Positions 52,127-61,723 of a stretch of DNA of 64,000 nt are shown piece by piece. The stretch comes from CALGLS01 sp965222105 (GTDB lineage Bacteria > Bacteroidota > Bacteroidia > Chitinophagales > Saprospiraceae): the NCBI GenBank assembly GCA_965222105.1, contig CBDCTQ010000035.1, positions 6,283-70,282 on the forward strand. Reading direction: 5' to 3'. The first letter of the stretch is position 1. The number at the start of each line of letters is the position of its first letter. The notes below the pieces were generated by a model that was not told the origin of the DNA, searched no databases, and worked only from the letters and a program-made list of their open reading frames with translations. The translations under genes were made by a program, and so were the position numbers.

Positions 52127-53535
52127 CAGCAATTCTCGGTTTAAAACAATCTACTGAAAACAGATGGCGGATTACCGCCAAACCAAACATTATTCTAATA
52201 AAGGGTACTGGATTTGGCGTCCTTTGGCAATAAAGCGATAAATAGCGTTCATTGACTTTGCGGGTAATAAATCAAAGACCTGGCGGGTTTTTTCCCAAAG
52301 CAGCTTTTTGGTTTTGCAATATTCCCATGCCGTTCTAAAAGCATAGGATAGTGCCTGAGCTATTTGGTCTACTAAAAAAGCGATGAACATCAAAATGGCA
52401 AAATTGGTCGCTAAATATTTTTTACCGTGCCCATAGCTATGCTCCAAATGGTAGCCCTGATTTTTCAGCGTATTGAATGTTTCGTTTTCAATTTTCCATC
52501 GAGAGCGACCGACTTTGACCAATTCTCTAACATTGTCATCAGTGATTTCAATATCTGTAATCCAACTGTTAGAATAAATTACTTTTTCTGTGGCGATATT
52601 GACTTGCTCATAAGCCACATAGTTGACCAATGTATCCTGATGCTGTCCGTTGAGAATTAATCCATTGGCAAATTTTGCAACTCCTTTTGTTTTGCCATCC
52701 GACCAAACGGCTTGATTCAATTGATTTTTTGCCGCCAATTGATCTGCCTGGATCAAAACATATCCTTCTTTGACACCAATTAAGAAGCTGGCATTCAACG
52801 ACTTAATCAGTTTTATCATCGGGCCGGTGGCGTATAAAGCATCCATCACATAAAGGATCAAATCCGTGGCAAACTGAGTACTAATTCTGGGCAAAAGACG
52901 TTTTGCTGCGTTTTGCTCACAGTCGTTTTTAGTAGCTCCGTCTTGTTTGACAATAGCTTCTGTACCTAATGGAAAAACCGTTTTTACATCAGGGTGCATT
53001 TGCACTGCTGCCAGTTTTTGATGGTAAAACTGTTGTTGGCCATTTTTCAGGTTTTTAATCATACAATGTTCACACGATTTTTTTCCTGAACAATAAAGAC
53101 CGCTGCCATCTACACTAATAGATATAAATTTGCCAAGGACTTTACGCGATTCCCAAATACCTTCATCCTTAACTGTTTGTACCAATTGAGGAAAAAGACC
53201 ATGGAAGGATTCCGGCGAAACCCCATCTATAGCTTGACGCAGAGCAGTGTCTTCTGCAATGGAATCAAGCCCGAATATCCGTTGAAGGTTCGCCCCTCTC
53301 TGTTCGTAATTCTTCCTGAATACCAGCAAAGAAGGATCTTTCAAGCTAAACATGGCGAAGGCTCCTTTCAGACAATCACTTAATTTGTAGTGGGCATTGT
53401 TTCGTCTGTGGTCTTTGATTTTGGTGAAAAATTCACCTACCTGAGTGATTAATTTGTCTATCATTCTATTTTTTGGACGCATTTTATCACTTTAATCTTT
53501 TTTTTCCAAATTTTATTCTAAACCGAGAATTGCTG
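52127..53535 (-). mobile_element. IS4-like insertion sequence, copy 3
   Basis: The element is 1409 bp, in the opposite orientation to copies 1 and 2, with the same ends. The 9-bp target duplication CAGAATTTA is at 52118-52126 and 53536-53544. It lies between two genes and breaks none that I can see. Confidence 0.95.
52190..53482 (-). CDS. DDE transposase, IS4-like (copy 3)
   Basis: The 430-aa transposase is identical to the copies at 3079 and 16848, with the same DDE motifs. Its element has intact ends. Three identical copies in 50 kb show recent expansion and give long homologous segments for rearrangement: copies 1 and 2 are direct repeats, and copy 3 is inverted. Confidence 0.93.
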   Translation of the reverse strand: MRPKNRMIDKLITQVGEFFTKIKDHRRNNAHYKLSDCLKGAFAMFSLKDPSLLVFRKNYEQRGANLQRIFGLDSIAEDTALRQAIDGVSPESFHGLFPQLVQTVKDEGIWESRKVLGKFISISVDGSGLYCSGKKSCEHCMIKNLKNGQQQFYHQKLAAVQMHPDVKTVFPLGTEAIVKQDGATKNDCEQNAAKRLLPRISTQFATDLILYVMDALYATGPMIKLIKSLNASFLIGVKEGYVLIQADQLAAKNQLNQAVWSDGKTKGVAKFANGLILNGQHQDTLVNYVAYEQVNIATEKVIYSNSWITDIEITDDNVRELVKVGRSRWKIENETFNTLKNQGYHLEHSYGHGKKYLATNFAILMFIAFLVDQIAQALSYAFRTAWEYCKTKKLLWEKTRQVFDLLPAKSMNAIYRFIAKGRQIQYPLLE

Positions 53536-53587
53536 CAGAATTTATTGGCCTATTAAACTCTTTTGCCATATATTCGTATTACTTAAC

Positions 53588-53625
53588 AAAAAAAAGACGC
53601 CAGCAAATGGAGGACGTCTTTTTTT
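53588..53625. terminator. bidirectional terminator
   Basis: AAAAAAAGACG and CGTCTTTTTTT form a stem with A and T runs on either side. It lies after the IS4-like copy 3 and would originally have followed the gene at 51505. Confidence 0.7.
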
Positions 53626-53877
53626 AAAATTGTAATGAAGACTTCAAATATACGCAATTCTGCTGTATTTTCATAGTCTTTCCTTTTTTCGCTTTCACAC
53701 TATAACCCCCTTGTCCTTGTTCAGTCAGGGATCATTGTGTGCCCCCAGAGTATCAAGCATATAAAAGGAAAACCGCCCGCCTACCCAACAGACATATTGC
53801 GAGAAATATAAAGAACAACATCCTCCACTTTAGTGGCACAAAAAATCGAAAGCGTGTAACCGCCAATTACACTAGCT
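53626..53877. other. region upstream of the primase-helicase gene
   Basis: No gene is supported. The short frame at 53739-53927 overlaps the start of the next gene and shows no motif. Confidence 0.35.
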
Positions 53878-56799
53878 ATGTCACCTTCAACCGCGCCCCC
53901 ACCCCTACTCTTTTCCTACTCGGGTAAAAGAAACAAAGTCTATTTTTCGGAAAAACAATGTACGCCCAACACTACCATCGATATGGAAGGCTTGGTCAAT
54001 ATAGTTACTCAGCCACACCCCAGGGAAATTAAACTGCTCCGAAACTTCATCAAACAGCACCTTCAAAAAGGCTTGTCCTGGACGGAAATCAAAAAATTAG
54101 GCCGGCAAGGCTCCGGCAAAATGAAAATCGGTAAAGCCGAACGCCTTAAAAGGTCCCTCGACTGGTTTCTCGTTTCCGGAATCTGCCCCATCCACCACAA
54201 CGATAAAACCCTCCAATACAACGGTGCCATACAAATCGACATTGACTTCAAATTCGATGGCGGCGACTTACTTGCCTTACAGATAAAACAACAGCTCGCA
54301 GGCACAGAGTTCGACTGTATCCCTTTCGCGGCATTATCGCCCAGCGGCTACGGCGTCAAAGCCATCGTCGCTACCAACAATTTCCATAAAAAACACCACA
54401 ACACGGCAGCGCGTCAAGTCATCAAATTTCTAAGCACCTCACTCGACATCGATCCCGACCACTTTGATCCACTTGGCGCTTCTCAGCCTTGTTACATCCC
54501 ATACGACGACAACCCCTTTTACAACATCCATTATTCCCTCTTTGATTTCAAACCTAACGCCCAACTCCAGCAGCCAACCGCCGCCACAATCCAGTCTCAA
54601 CTTTTCTTGCCCGTTTCCACAAAAGCCATCGATGCCGCCATCGAGTATGCTCACCACAAAGGCTTCGAATTTCGGGATGGTCAAAAACACCTGTTTCTCA
54701 CGCACTTTTGCATCGCCTGCAACTTATTTGGGATACCAAAACAACAGGCCGAAAACTACATCCACCAACACTACATTTCCAAAAACGAACAAGGCAGCAA
54801 CTTTCTCGGCCCATTTACCCGCTACGCCCAAAGTTTCGGGAAATGGAAATACAAAATCATCCAAAAACCCTCGGCCACCGTCATACAAGGCAAGCAGGGG
54901 GACTATGTCAGTAATCTGGTTTCCTGGCAACAGGTACAGAACACCATCTGCGTCTCCCCTACCGGATCCGGCAAAACAACTTTTTTTGTAAAGATTCCTG
55001 GCCGGAAAATAGTTTGTTGCCCGGTACTATCCCTCGTCAAGAACATTGTTACCCAATTCCGCCACCTCGGCGCAACTGAATTTTCAGGAGAGTTCAAAAA
55101 CTACCATGAACTCAAATCGAGTAACCTCATTGTTACTACATTCGCCAGCTTTGAAAGCCTCACCCTAACCCTCGCCAACAATCTGAAGGCCTTCCACCTC
55201 ATCGTCGATGAAATACACGCCACCACCACTAACGGCCATCAACTCAAAGACCTGGCAAAAATCATCAACAAAGCCGATCAATTCAATTCGTTCACTGGAT
55301 TCACTGGTACCGATATTCCAAACGCCCATCCTGTTCTGATTCAAAAAAAACGCCTCATTATAAACATTCCACGCTATCCGGCCACCTACGAAATACTGGA
55401 GGTAGATAACACCCTCAAAGCCGCAGCCGTACTTTTCAAAAAAGCCATCCGACAAAACAAAATACCCCTACTGCTACAAAACCAAACCAACCAATCCAAA
55501 AACCGCCTTACCCTCCAGCAATACATCAACCGAAACGATATTTTTTACTTCGACTCCCAAAGCAAAAAAGACAATGCATACATCGACTTCGTTTCTTCTG
55601 GCGAAATACCCCAACAGATTAAAGGCATCGTATTCACCACTGTCATCGAAGTTGGTCTCAGCATCAAAACAACCGGTCACTACCTGTTTATCATTCTGGG
55701 CAACTTCCACCCCATCACCATCGAACAGGTTCGCAAACGAACCCGAAAAGAATCCAGCAATCACATCTGTATCGTACGGTCAAATCAGCGGCAAAAAAGC
55801 AACGCAGGCTTTAACTTTCGGAGCATCATGGCGGAGATACTACGAGTATCACAACGACAGTGCGACTCACTCAATATGCTCTCTGACCTCACCTTCACCG
55901 TAGCAATCAGAGAAGCCATTGCACGGGAAGCCATCCAAAAACTCCCCATCTCCTTCAACACCGAAACCAAAAAATACGAAACCGATCTGCTCCGCGCTTC
56001 CTACTACACCTTTCGACTCGAAACCATCGTCATCAACCGCAATGACGACCTGATGGAAAAACACTTTAAACAATACAACATCCTAAAGTCCGATTCCAAC
56101 ACCACTATTCAACACCAAACGCCCACACCCGACGAAGTAAAAAGAGCAAAACAAAGCCACGCCAGATTAGATAGCAAAAACCAAAGCGAATACCAGGACA
56201 ACATAGCCAAGCTGGAAAAAACATCCGACATCCTCTCCTACTGTTCTGAAGCCCTTTACCTCCATTCTTCAAAACTATCTAAAACCGAAAAACACATTTT
56301 CAACGCCGTCATCAAACTATCTGAATATACCTCTTACGAAAAACAGGTACTCCATTGGCTTAAAAGATACCCCAAAGAATCTCAAAAAAAGCTGCTGATC
56401 GGAAGGCTCAACATAAGAGCCATTACAAACAATCCAAACCACATGAACAAAAACACCCTTTTTGTCATTTTCTGCCGGGCCATGCAAAACGCCTTCAAAC
56501 CTGGAGAACTACTCCCCAGCAACATCATAAGACAGCGCGTAATCGCCTGCCTGAGGCTCGACAAAACATTCTTCATCAGCCGATACAAAAATGACAAGCG
56601 AATCACCAAAGTCCTGAATATTGCAAGACTCTTTTTTGAAATGGAACCAAAACAGCTCAAAATCAGCCAGGTGAAAATCACCTCCTATCAGGTCGGTACC
56701 CTTAATCTTAGTTTTATTATAACACACCCCCCGGTTAAGGGTACCGACCAACTGATCGATTTAAGCGTAAAAAACGCCCTTAAAACCCTGTTCTCATAA
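53878..56799 (+). CDS. VirE_N (BT4734-like) primase fused to an SF2 helicase
   Basis: The protein is 973 aa from ATG 53878; a start at 53983 (MEGLVNIVTQ) is equally possible and would drop a Pro-rich tail. Residues about 35-230 are a VirE_N/BT4734-like domain: GAIQIDIDFKFDGGDLLAL, LSPSGYGVKAIVATNN and PLGASQPCYIPYDDNPF, the primase-polymerase-like pattern of Bacteroidota mobile elements. From about 350 an SF2 helicase follows, with Walker A SPTGSGKTTFF (about 359), VTTFASFES, DExH box LIVDEIHATTT (about 440), FTGFTGTDIP and GIVFTTVIEVGLSI near the Q/R-type motif VRKRTRKES. It probably primes and unwinds plasmid DNA. It sits next to two Rep_3 replicons. Confidence 0.8.
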   Translation: MSPSTAPPPLLFSYSGKRNKVYFSEKQCTPNTTIDMEGLVNIVTQPHPREIKLLRNFIKQHLQKGLSWTEIKKLGRQGSGKMKIGKAERLKRSLDWFLVSGICPIHHNDKTLQYNGAIQIDIDFKFDGGDLLALQIKQQLAGTEFDCIPFAALSPSGYGVKAIVATNNFHKKHHNTAARQVIKFLSTSLDIDPDHFDPLGASQPCYIPYDDNPFYNIHYSLFDFKPNAQLQQPTAATIQSQLFLPVSTKAIDAAIEYAHHKGFEFRDGQKHLFLTHFCIACNLFGIPKQQAENYIHQHYISKNEQGSNFLGPFTRYAQSFGKWKYKIIQKPSATVIQGKQGDYVSNLVSWQQVQNTICVSPTGSGKTTFFVKIPGRKIVCCPVLSLVKNIVTQFRHLGATEFSGEFKNYHELKSSNLIVTTFASFESLTLTLANNLKAFHLIVDEIHATTTNGHQLKDLAKIINKADQFNSFTGFTGTDIPNAHPVLIQKKRLIINIPRYPATYEILEVDNTLKAAAVLFKKAIRQNKIPLLLQNQTNQSKNRLTLQQYINRNDIFYFDSQSKKDNAYIDFVSSGEIPQQIKGIVFTTVIEVGLSIKTTGHYLFIILGNFHPITIEQVRKRTRKESSNHICIVRSNQRQKSNAGFNFRSIMAEILRVSQRQCDSLNMLSDLTFTVAIREAIAREAIQKLPISFNTETKKYETDLLRASYYTFRLETIVINRNDDLMEKHFKQYNILKSDSNTTIQHQTPTPDEVKRAKQSHARLDSKNQSEYQDNIAKLEKTSDILSYCSEALYLHSSKLSKTEKHIFNAVIKLSEYTSYEKQVLHWLKRYPKESQKKLLIGRLNIRAITNNPNHMNKNTLFVIFCRAMQNAFKPGELLPSNIIRQRVIACLRLDKTFFISRYKNDKRITKVLNIARLFFEMEPKQLKISQVKITSYQVGTLNLSFIITHPPVKGTDQLIDLSVKNALKTLFS

Positions 56800-57454
56800 T
56801 TCCTTAACGTTTTCTTAACATCCCCCCAAAATGGCCGTTTTTTGAACTCATTTTGGGATTAAAAGCAGCTATTTTTGCTCCGAACCCAGATCAAACCGCC
56901 CGATCATTTCTCAAAATGGACTGATGTCCAGCCCTCCCGTTCACCTCCTCCCAAATCGTCAAACCCCCACAAAACACAGTCACAACACAGCGTCAACCAA
57001 ACCCAATTTCGGTTGGTTGACATAATAACTATTTTGACAACCCCCCGTACCCCCATCACGTGCAAAGATAAAATGCCGAAAAATGCCCCAAAACCTAAAA
57101 CCGATGTCACGATCCACATAGCAAAACACACCACATTGACATTAAAAACTATTTTCCATATCTTGAAATCAACAAGCCTCTGACACTGGTGCTTTGGAAA
57201 CAAAGTTGTTGTTAATAATTGCACCGCGGGCGAGCCTTCCCTTCAGGGAAAAAAAGGGCGCGCGTGGGCAATGTAAAAACCGGAGGGAAACTATTGAATT
57301 AATTCGGACTAATCGCACCAGATCATCCCTTCTGATTGCCTCACTCCTGTCACTCCCCATCTTTATTCCGGTCCGTCAACTCTCCAGCCGGGTGCCTTAC
57401 CTAACTTTTTTTTCAAGCCGACATTCGGAATCAACAATTACCTATAAAATAACC
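56800..57454. other. leader region of the recombinase-ATPase gene
   Basis: A possible 102-aa frame at 56875-57183 has no recognised motif and I do not annotate it. The stretch contains a hairpin-like CAACCAAACC/GGTTGGTTG (about 56995-57020). It also holds a segment (57188-57207 and 57237-57278) matching 49913-49930 and 50032-50068. TAACTTTT at about 57401 is one base off a -7 box. Confidence 0.4.
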
Positions 57455-59011
57455 ATGATCCAGGAAGCTACACCCAGAGATTTTCAATTACCAGACTTCT
57501 TGACCAGAGCAGAGGAAAAAGCGATCATCGATGGCTGTAAAAATGCCACTGAAAAATTCAGGATACTCTATTATGCTGATACGGGCGCCAGAGTTACCGA
57601 AGGGCTCAACTCAAAGATCGGTTACATGGACATGATAAACCGAAAGGTTCTCATCCCAACATTGAAGAAAAGAGGCGACCAGGCTGAGTTTAGAAAAGTA
57701 CAGATGAGCAACCGCTTATTTGAAGCCTACATTAGTTATCATGCCCAACTACCCATTGAAGCAAAATCAAAGGACGGGTGGTTGTTCCCCAATTTGAAGG
57801 ATCCTCAAAAGCCCATCAGAAGGCAGTCCATCGACAAAATGATTAAGAAGATCGGAAGAAAAGCCGGCACCCCGGAAGGCAAGCGCCATTGCCACATTCT
57901 TCGCCACAGCTTTGGCACCAGGTTGGCTGCTGCCGGAACGCCAATGCATGCCATCCAATATATGATGGGCCATGAAAAAATTGAAACCACCAGCATCTAT
58001 ACACACATAACACCAGATGTACTTAAAGAAGCCATTAAGAAAATAGACGACTCTCCCTGGCACATAAAACTCAAACGAAGACTATTCCCCATTAAGAAGA
58101 AAGTAGCGGCGCTGCCCGTCTCCGAAGGCAAAAGCAAATTCATCGTTGGCCGAAAATCAGAACTGGCCCAACTCTCCGACCTGGCCACCAAAAAACGGAA
58201 CATCCTCATCACCGGAGAGGCCGGCATCGGAAAATCATTGTTATTAGACAACTTCTACACAGGCAAAATACTCCGCTTGCAGGATTTACGAGGCGGCAAT
58301 CGAAAGACGTTAGGAAACATATTGTTATGGCTCTACGAAGGCGACAAAGAAGAAATCCTCAAAGTGATCTATCCCGAAGACAATTACAACTTCAACAAGG
58401 TGGTAGACCGCACCAAGGAAAAAGAACTGATGAAGCTCGTCAAACAAGTCACCCAGGAAAAGGAATACACCCTCGTCATTGACAGCCTCGACATGATTAA
58501 CAAAACATCGGGCCTCCTCCTGGAAAAACTTAAAGAACATTTCCACATCATCGCGGGCGCCCGCAAGATCAAAGTCGACTATCTGCACACGTTCTCCAAC
58601 TTTACCAAAATAGAATTGCCCACCCTCACCCGATCAGAAACCCACCTGATGATCGAAAAACTGACCACCCAGTACCGGCGGCATATCCCGGACTTTGAGC
58701 TCCTCGTCAACCAGGTCTTTCGACAAACCGGCGGCAACCCACAGTACATCGAGGAGATCATAGAGGCCTACCGTGCCGAGGGAGATTTCAGCCAGCAAAC
58801 CCTTCATCAGATTCACCATACCGCTGCCCAAAAACCCATCGACCTGACCATTGTCTTTGTACTGGCCCTGTCCAGCCTGATGGTCATTCGATACCTGGGC
58901 ACGGAAGTAGGCGACGACACTGGAGCCTTTCGGTTCATCGGTGGAGCCTTCCTGGTCTTTGCCCTCTTCAGCAGAATGTTTATGAGCCTGGGAAAACGAA
59001 AATATGTCTAG
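57455..59011 (+). CDS. tyrosine recombinase fused to a P-loop ATPase with membrane helices
   Basis: The protein is 518 aa from ATG 57455 (MIQEATPRDFQLPDF). The in-frame start at 57194 would add 87 residues of low-complexity leader lacking recombinase features. Residues about 15-200 are a tyrosine recombinase catalytic domain with all residues: ADTGARVTEGL (Arg), TLKKRGDQAEF (Lys region), CHILRHSFGTRL (HxxR) and MMGHEKIETTSIYTH (His and Tyr). From about 230 comes an AAA/STAND-like ATPase: NILITGEAGIGKSLLL (Walker A, about 250), YTLVIDSLDMI (Walker B) and FRQTGGNPQYIEEII. The end has two hydrophobic helices (LTIVFVLALSSLMVIRYLG, FRFIGGAFLVFALFSRMFM). A membrane-tethered, ATP-dependent recombinase is unusual. 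Plasmid resolution or integration is likely; the target is unknown. Confidence 0.8.
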   Translation: MIQEATPRDFQLPDFLTRAEEKAIIDGCKNATEKFRILYYADTGARVTEGLNSKIGYMDMINRKVLIPTLKKRGDQAEFRKVQMSNRLFEAYISYHAQLPIEAKSKDGWLFPNLKDPQKPIRRQSIDKMIKKIGRKAGTPEGKRHCHILRHSFGTRLAAAGTPMHAIQYMMGHEKIETTSIYTHITPDVLKEAIKKIDDSPWHIKLKRRLFPIKKKVAALPVSEGKSKFIVGRKSELAQLSDLATKKRNILITGEAGIGKSLLLDNFYTGKILRLQDLRGGNRKTLGNILLWLYEGDKEEILKVIYPEDNYNFNKVVDRTKEKELMKLVKQVTQEKEYTLVIDSLDMINKTSGLLLEKLKEHFHIIAGARKIKVDYLHTFSNFTKIELPTLTRSETHLMIEKLTTQYRRHIPDFELLVNQVFRQTGGNPQYIEEIIEAYRAEGDFSQQTLHQIHHTAAQKPIDLTIVFVLALSSLMVIRYLGTEVGDDTGAFRFIGGAFLVFALFSRMFMSLGKRKYV

Positions 59012-59145
59012 CCCTCCCCAAACGAATCTTTAAAAATCCCCCTTCTGTTAAATATCATTTTTTAACCAACCGACCTACTCTGAACTCTGCAACCAGAGCG
59101 AAGTATCCTTCTTCGGGGTGGGTAGGTATTTAAAACCAAAACGAC

Positions 59146-59601
59146 ATGAACACGCAAAACCTGAAATGGATGGCTGCAACATTAGCCATCGCACTTGCCA
59201 TCACCTTCACCAATTGCACCAAAGAACCCCTGAACACCGAAGCAACGACTCCTGAAACGACCACCGAAAACCTTCACACCATCACAGCCATCGACAATGC
59301 TGCCTTGTCGGCCGAAAACCCCCAGCGGCTATCCAGCCCTTCCTACTGGAGAAAATACATCGAGCGGATAGCTACCGAACAACAATTCGACTTCCTGGAA
59401 ATCATCGATCAATCAGGCCAAACGCTACACAAATGGAGCGTTTTTGATTTGAAAATAGATTACAGCTCGCCTAAAGAGTTGGTACTCCACTCCAAATCTG
59501 AGGACGTCAGGATAAAGTGGACCGACATTATGAGCATTTCAAAAGTAGCCGACAAAACCATCTCCGAACAATTAATGACTAAAACAGAAGCATACCAGTA
59601 A
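59146..59601 (+). CDS. small lipoprotein, paralog of the next gene
   Basis: The 151-aa lipoprotein has lipobox TFTNC (MNTQNLKWMAATLAIALAITFTNCTKEP). After a Thr-rich linker, the C-terminal half (FDFLEIIDQSGQTLHKWSVFDLKIDYSSPKELVLHSKSEDVRIKWTDIMSISK) matches the C-terminal half of the next protein. The family is not recognised. The pair probably works at the envelope. It lies between the recombinase and a membrane hydrolase gene in the plasmid backbone. Confidence 0.65.
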   Translation: MNTQNLKWMAATLAIALAITFTNCTKEPLNTEATTPETTTENLHTITAIDNAALSAENPQRLSSPSYWRKYIERIATEQQFDFLEIIDQSGQTLHKWSVFDLKIDYSSPKELVLHSKSEDVRIKWTDIMSISKVADKTISEQLMTKTEAYQ

Positions 59602-59682
59602 TTGCCCAAAGCCGAGTAAAACCAGTAGCCACCGGATTCAGGTTCGGTGGCTACCTATCTAAAACCTTTCAAACAAAGTACC

Positions 59683-60156
59683 ATGTATCAACCATCACCA
59701 ACCACACACATTGCCGCCTTCGTCATCACCTTGTTATTGTTGGCACCAGGCTTACGGCTAAACGCACAATCTTTACAAAACGATATCGCAACCTGGTCAG
59801 TGGAACAATCACAGCACACCGCAGAAACCATTGAAGCAGACAGCACAAAAACCACCCCTACCCCACCCCCAACCTACAAAAAATGGAGAGACTATATGTA
59901 TTCCACCATCGAAAACGAAAGTTTCAATCGGCTCATCATTGTCGATGGGTACCACGTCCAGCGATATGACTACGAAGAAATCGAAGTGGAATACGCCTCC
60001 ATCGAGGAATTGGTCGTCAGAACCTCCAGGGAAACCATACACATCAAGTGGGAAGACATCAAATCCATCAACTACATCAGGGCATGCGAAGAAGCGGCAG
60101 AACAGATAATCCTAAAACACCCAAACCAAACAATGTATCTCCCAAAAACCGAATAG
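59683..60156 (+). CDS. small exported protein, paralog of the preceding lipoprotein
   Basis: The protein is 157 aa from ATG 59683 (MYQPSPTTHIAAFVITLLLLAPGLRLNAQ), preferred over 59647 because it gives a clean signal peptide. The second half (FNRLIIVDGYHVQRYDYEEIEVEYASIEELVVRTSRETIHIKWEDIKSINYI) repeats the pattern of the preceding lipoprotein: a short beta-rich module ending in IKWxDIxSI. The Pro/Thr linker precedes it. No known family. The two are probably co-expressed, 80 bases apart. Confidence 0.6.
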   Translation: MYQPSPTTHIAAFVITLLLLAPGLRLNAQSLQNDIATWSVEQSQHTAETIEADSTKTTPTPPPTYKKWRDYMYSTIENESFNRLIIVDGYHVQRYDYEEIEVEYASIEELVVRTSRETIHIKWEDIKSINYIRACEEAAEQIILKHPNQTMYLPKTE

Positions 60157-60266
60157 AGAGCAACCACAATCACTCGCCTGAGCGCTGGCCTATCCCGATT
60201 CCGATAGCTATCGGGACGGGGCCGGCACTTAGGCCTGCCAGATTGCTCCGACAAAAAGCACAAACC

Positions 60267-61652
60267 ATGAACTTACCCAATCACGTAGCCGGCGGAGTAG
60301 TCATCACGGGAATCTTCGCCTCCATATCCGGAGTCAATATCTTTACAAATCCCATCTACCTCGCCGTCGCCATCGCATCGAGCGTCCTACCCGACATCGA
60401 CCATCCCAAAAGCCCGATTGGATTTCTGTGTTATCCACTCGCCAAATGGATCAACAAAACCCACGGCCATCGCACCATCACCCACAGCTTTCTGGCGTTG
60501 GCCACCGGCACCCTGGCCATCCTCATTCCAGAGCGGATGCTTACCGGCCACGGATCCTACGCCCTCATCTTCTTTTGGGGGTTCATCTCCCACCTAATCC
60601 TCGACATGGTCACCAAGTCGGGCGTGTATTGTTTCTATCCCTGGGTCAGGAACCGCCCCGCAGTCATTCCCGGCAACGAAGACCTCCGCATCTCCACCCG
60701 CAACCGGAAAACCGAACTCACTGTATTCGTGTTCTTCTGCTTCACCGCCTGGTTCCTCACCCCACTGTTCCAAAACGGCTTCTGGACCTCCTACAATCGA
60801 CTTTTCGGTACCATGTCACACCTGGGCTCCGAATTCCGAAAATCGGACGATCTGCTCGAAGTAACCTACCTCTATCGTATAGGTAGTGAAGAATTTACCG
60901 GCAAAGGATACTGCATCAACGCCGACAACGGCAAAGCTACCCTGCTGGATGAAAACAACCACTTCCTTCATCTCGATCCCAACCATATGGTCATCGAGCA
61001 AGTCCTGCCCTATCACACCGGCCGGTACTGGAAAGTCGAACAAACCAACTTCATCAACATATCCACCGACAGCCTCAACGCCATCATCCAAAGCAAACAG
61101 ATCGTAGAAACCGAAATTCTCGGCAACCAGCAATTCGCCACCCTGCACCTCAACGCCAGCGCCCCTCACCTTGCTCAGCGATTTAAAAGCGAATACATTA
61201 CCCACCTCAAAGTAGAAGCCATCCAGGAAGAAATAACGCGGGAAGTCGTCCTCAAAAAAGAATCGCCCCGCATCAAAACCCTCTTCAAAAAAATAGAACT
61301 GGCCCGCCAGGAAAACAACCGCCTGCAGCAACAACTCACCGACCACCAGGCAAAGATAGAGGAAGTAAAATCCAAACTCCAATCCGCTACCGAACTCTAC
61401 GACCAGCAGCGCCTCTCCGAACAACTCCAAGCCCTGGAATCCAAAACCCTCCCCCACCCCGACCTTTCGCGCATACCCATGCTCGAAGCCCAAATTGCAG
61501 AACTCAAACAATCCGATCAAAACAACTACGAGAAAAAACTACTGGACGCCGAGCGCAGATACCGCGACAAGCTCCCAGAGCCGGTCCGGCTGACGGGGTA
61601 CTTCAAGTATGTGGAAATGGCGAAGGGGGATTTGCTTTTGTCTGGGAATTGA
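60267..61652 (+). CDS. YdjM/DUF457-like membrane hydrolase with C-terminal coiled coil
   Basis: The protein is 461 aa from ATG 60267 (MNLPNHVAGGVVITGIF). The frame upstream to 60048 overlaps the previous gene and is rejected. Residues 1-175 match the YdjM/DUF457 family of membrane-bound metal-dependent hydrolases: N-terminal NHVAGG, SSVLPDIDHPKSPIG, THGHRTITHSFLAL and WGFISHLILDMVTKSG, with several membrane helices. About 200-330 form a beta-rich domain, and about 340-440 a coiled coil (KTLFKKIELARQENNRLQQQLTDHQAKIEEVKSKL). The long C-terminal extension is not part of the usual family. It ends close to the membrane, perhaps as an assembly platform. Confidence 0.75.
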   Translation: MNLPNHVAGGVVITGIFASISGVNIFTNPIYLAVAIASSVLPDIDHPKSPIGFLCYPLAKWINKTHGHRTITHSFLALATGTLAILIPERMLTGHGSYALIFFWGFISHLILDMVTKSGVYCFYPWVRNRPAVIPGNEDLRISTRNRKTELTVFVFFCFTAWFLTPLFQNGFWTSYNRLFGTMSHLGSEFRKSDDLLEVTYLYRIGSEEFTGKGYCINADNGKATLLDENNHFLHLDPNHMVIEQVLPYHTGRYWKVEQTNFINISTDSLNAIIQSKQIVETEILGNQQFATLHLNASAPHLAQRFKSEYITHLKVEAIQEEITREVVLKKESPRIKTLFKKIELARQENNRLQQQLTDHQAKIEEVKSKLQSATELYDQQRLSEQLQALESKTLPHPDLSRIPMLEAQIAELKQSDQNNYEKKLLDAERRYRDKLPEPVRLTGYFKYVEMAKGDLLLSGN

Positions 61653-61723
61653 TTTTGTAAGACTGGCCCGTAAATATTTTGTTGATAGATGGTCAACTCT
61701 TTTCAAGTTAGCTGCTCTACCCA

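Noticed and set aside
56875..57183. Possible 102-aa gene
   Set aside because: Low-complexity composition, no domain, no good start context; it overlaps hairpin and repeat sequence.
60816..61520. Long antisense frame in the YdjM-like gene
   Set aside because: It is a shadow of the real gene, caused by its codon bias, and shows no protein motif.
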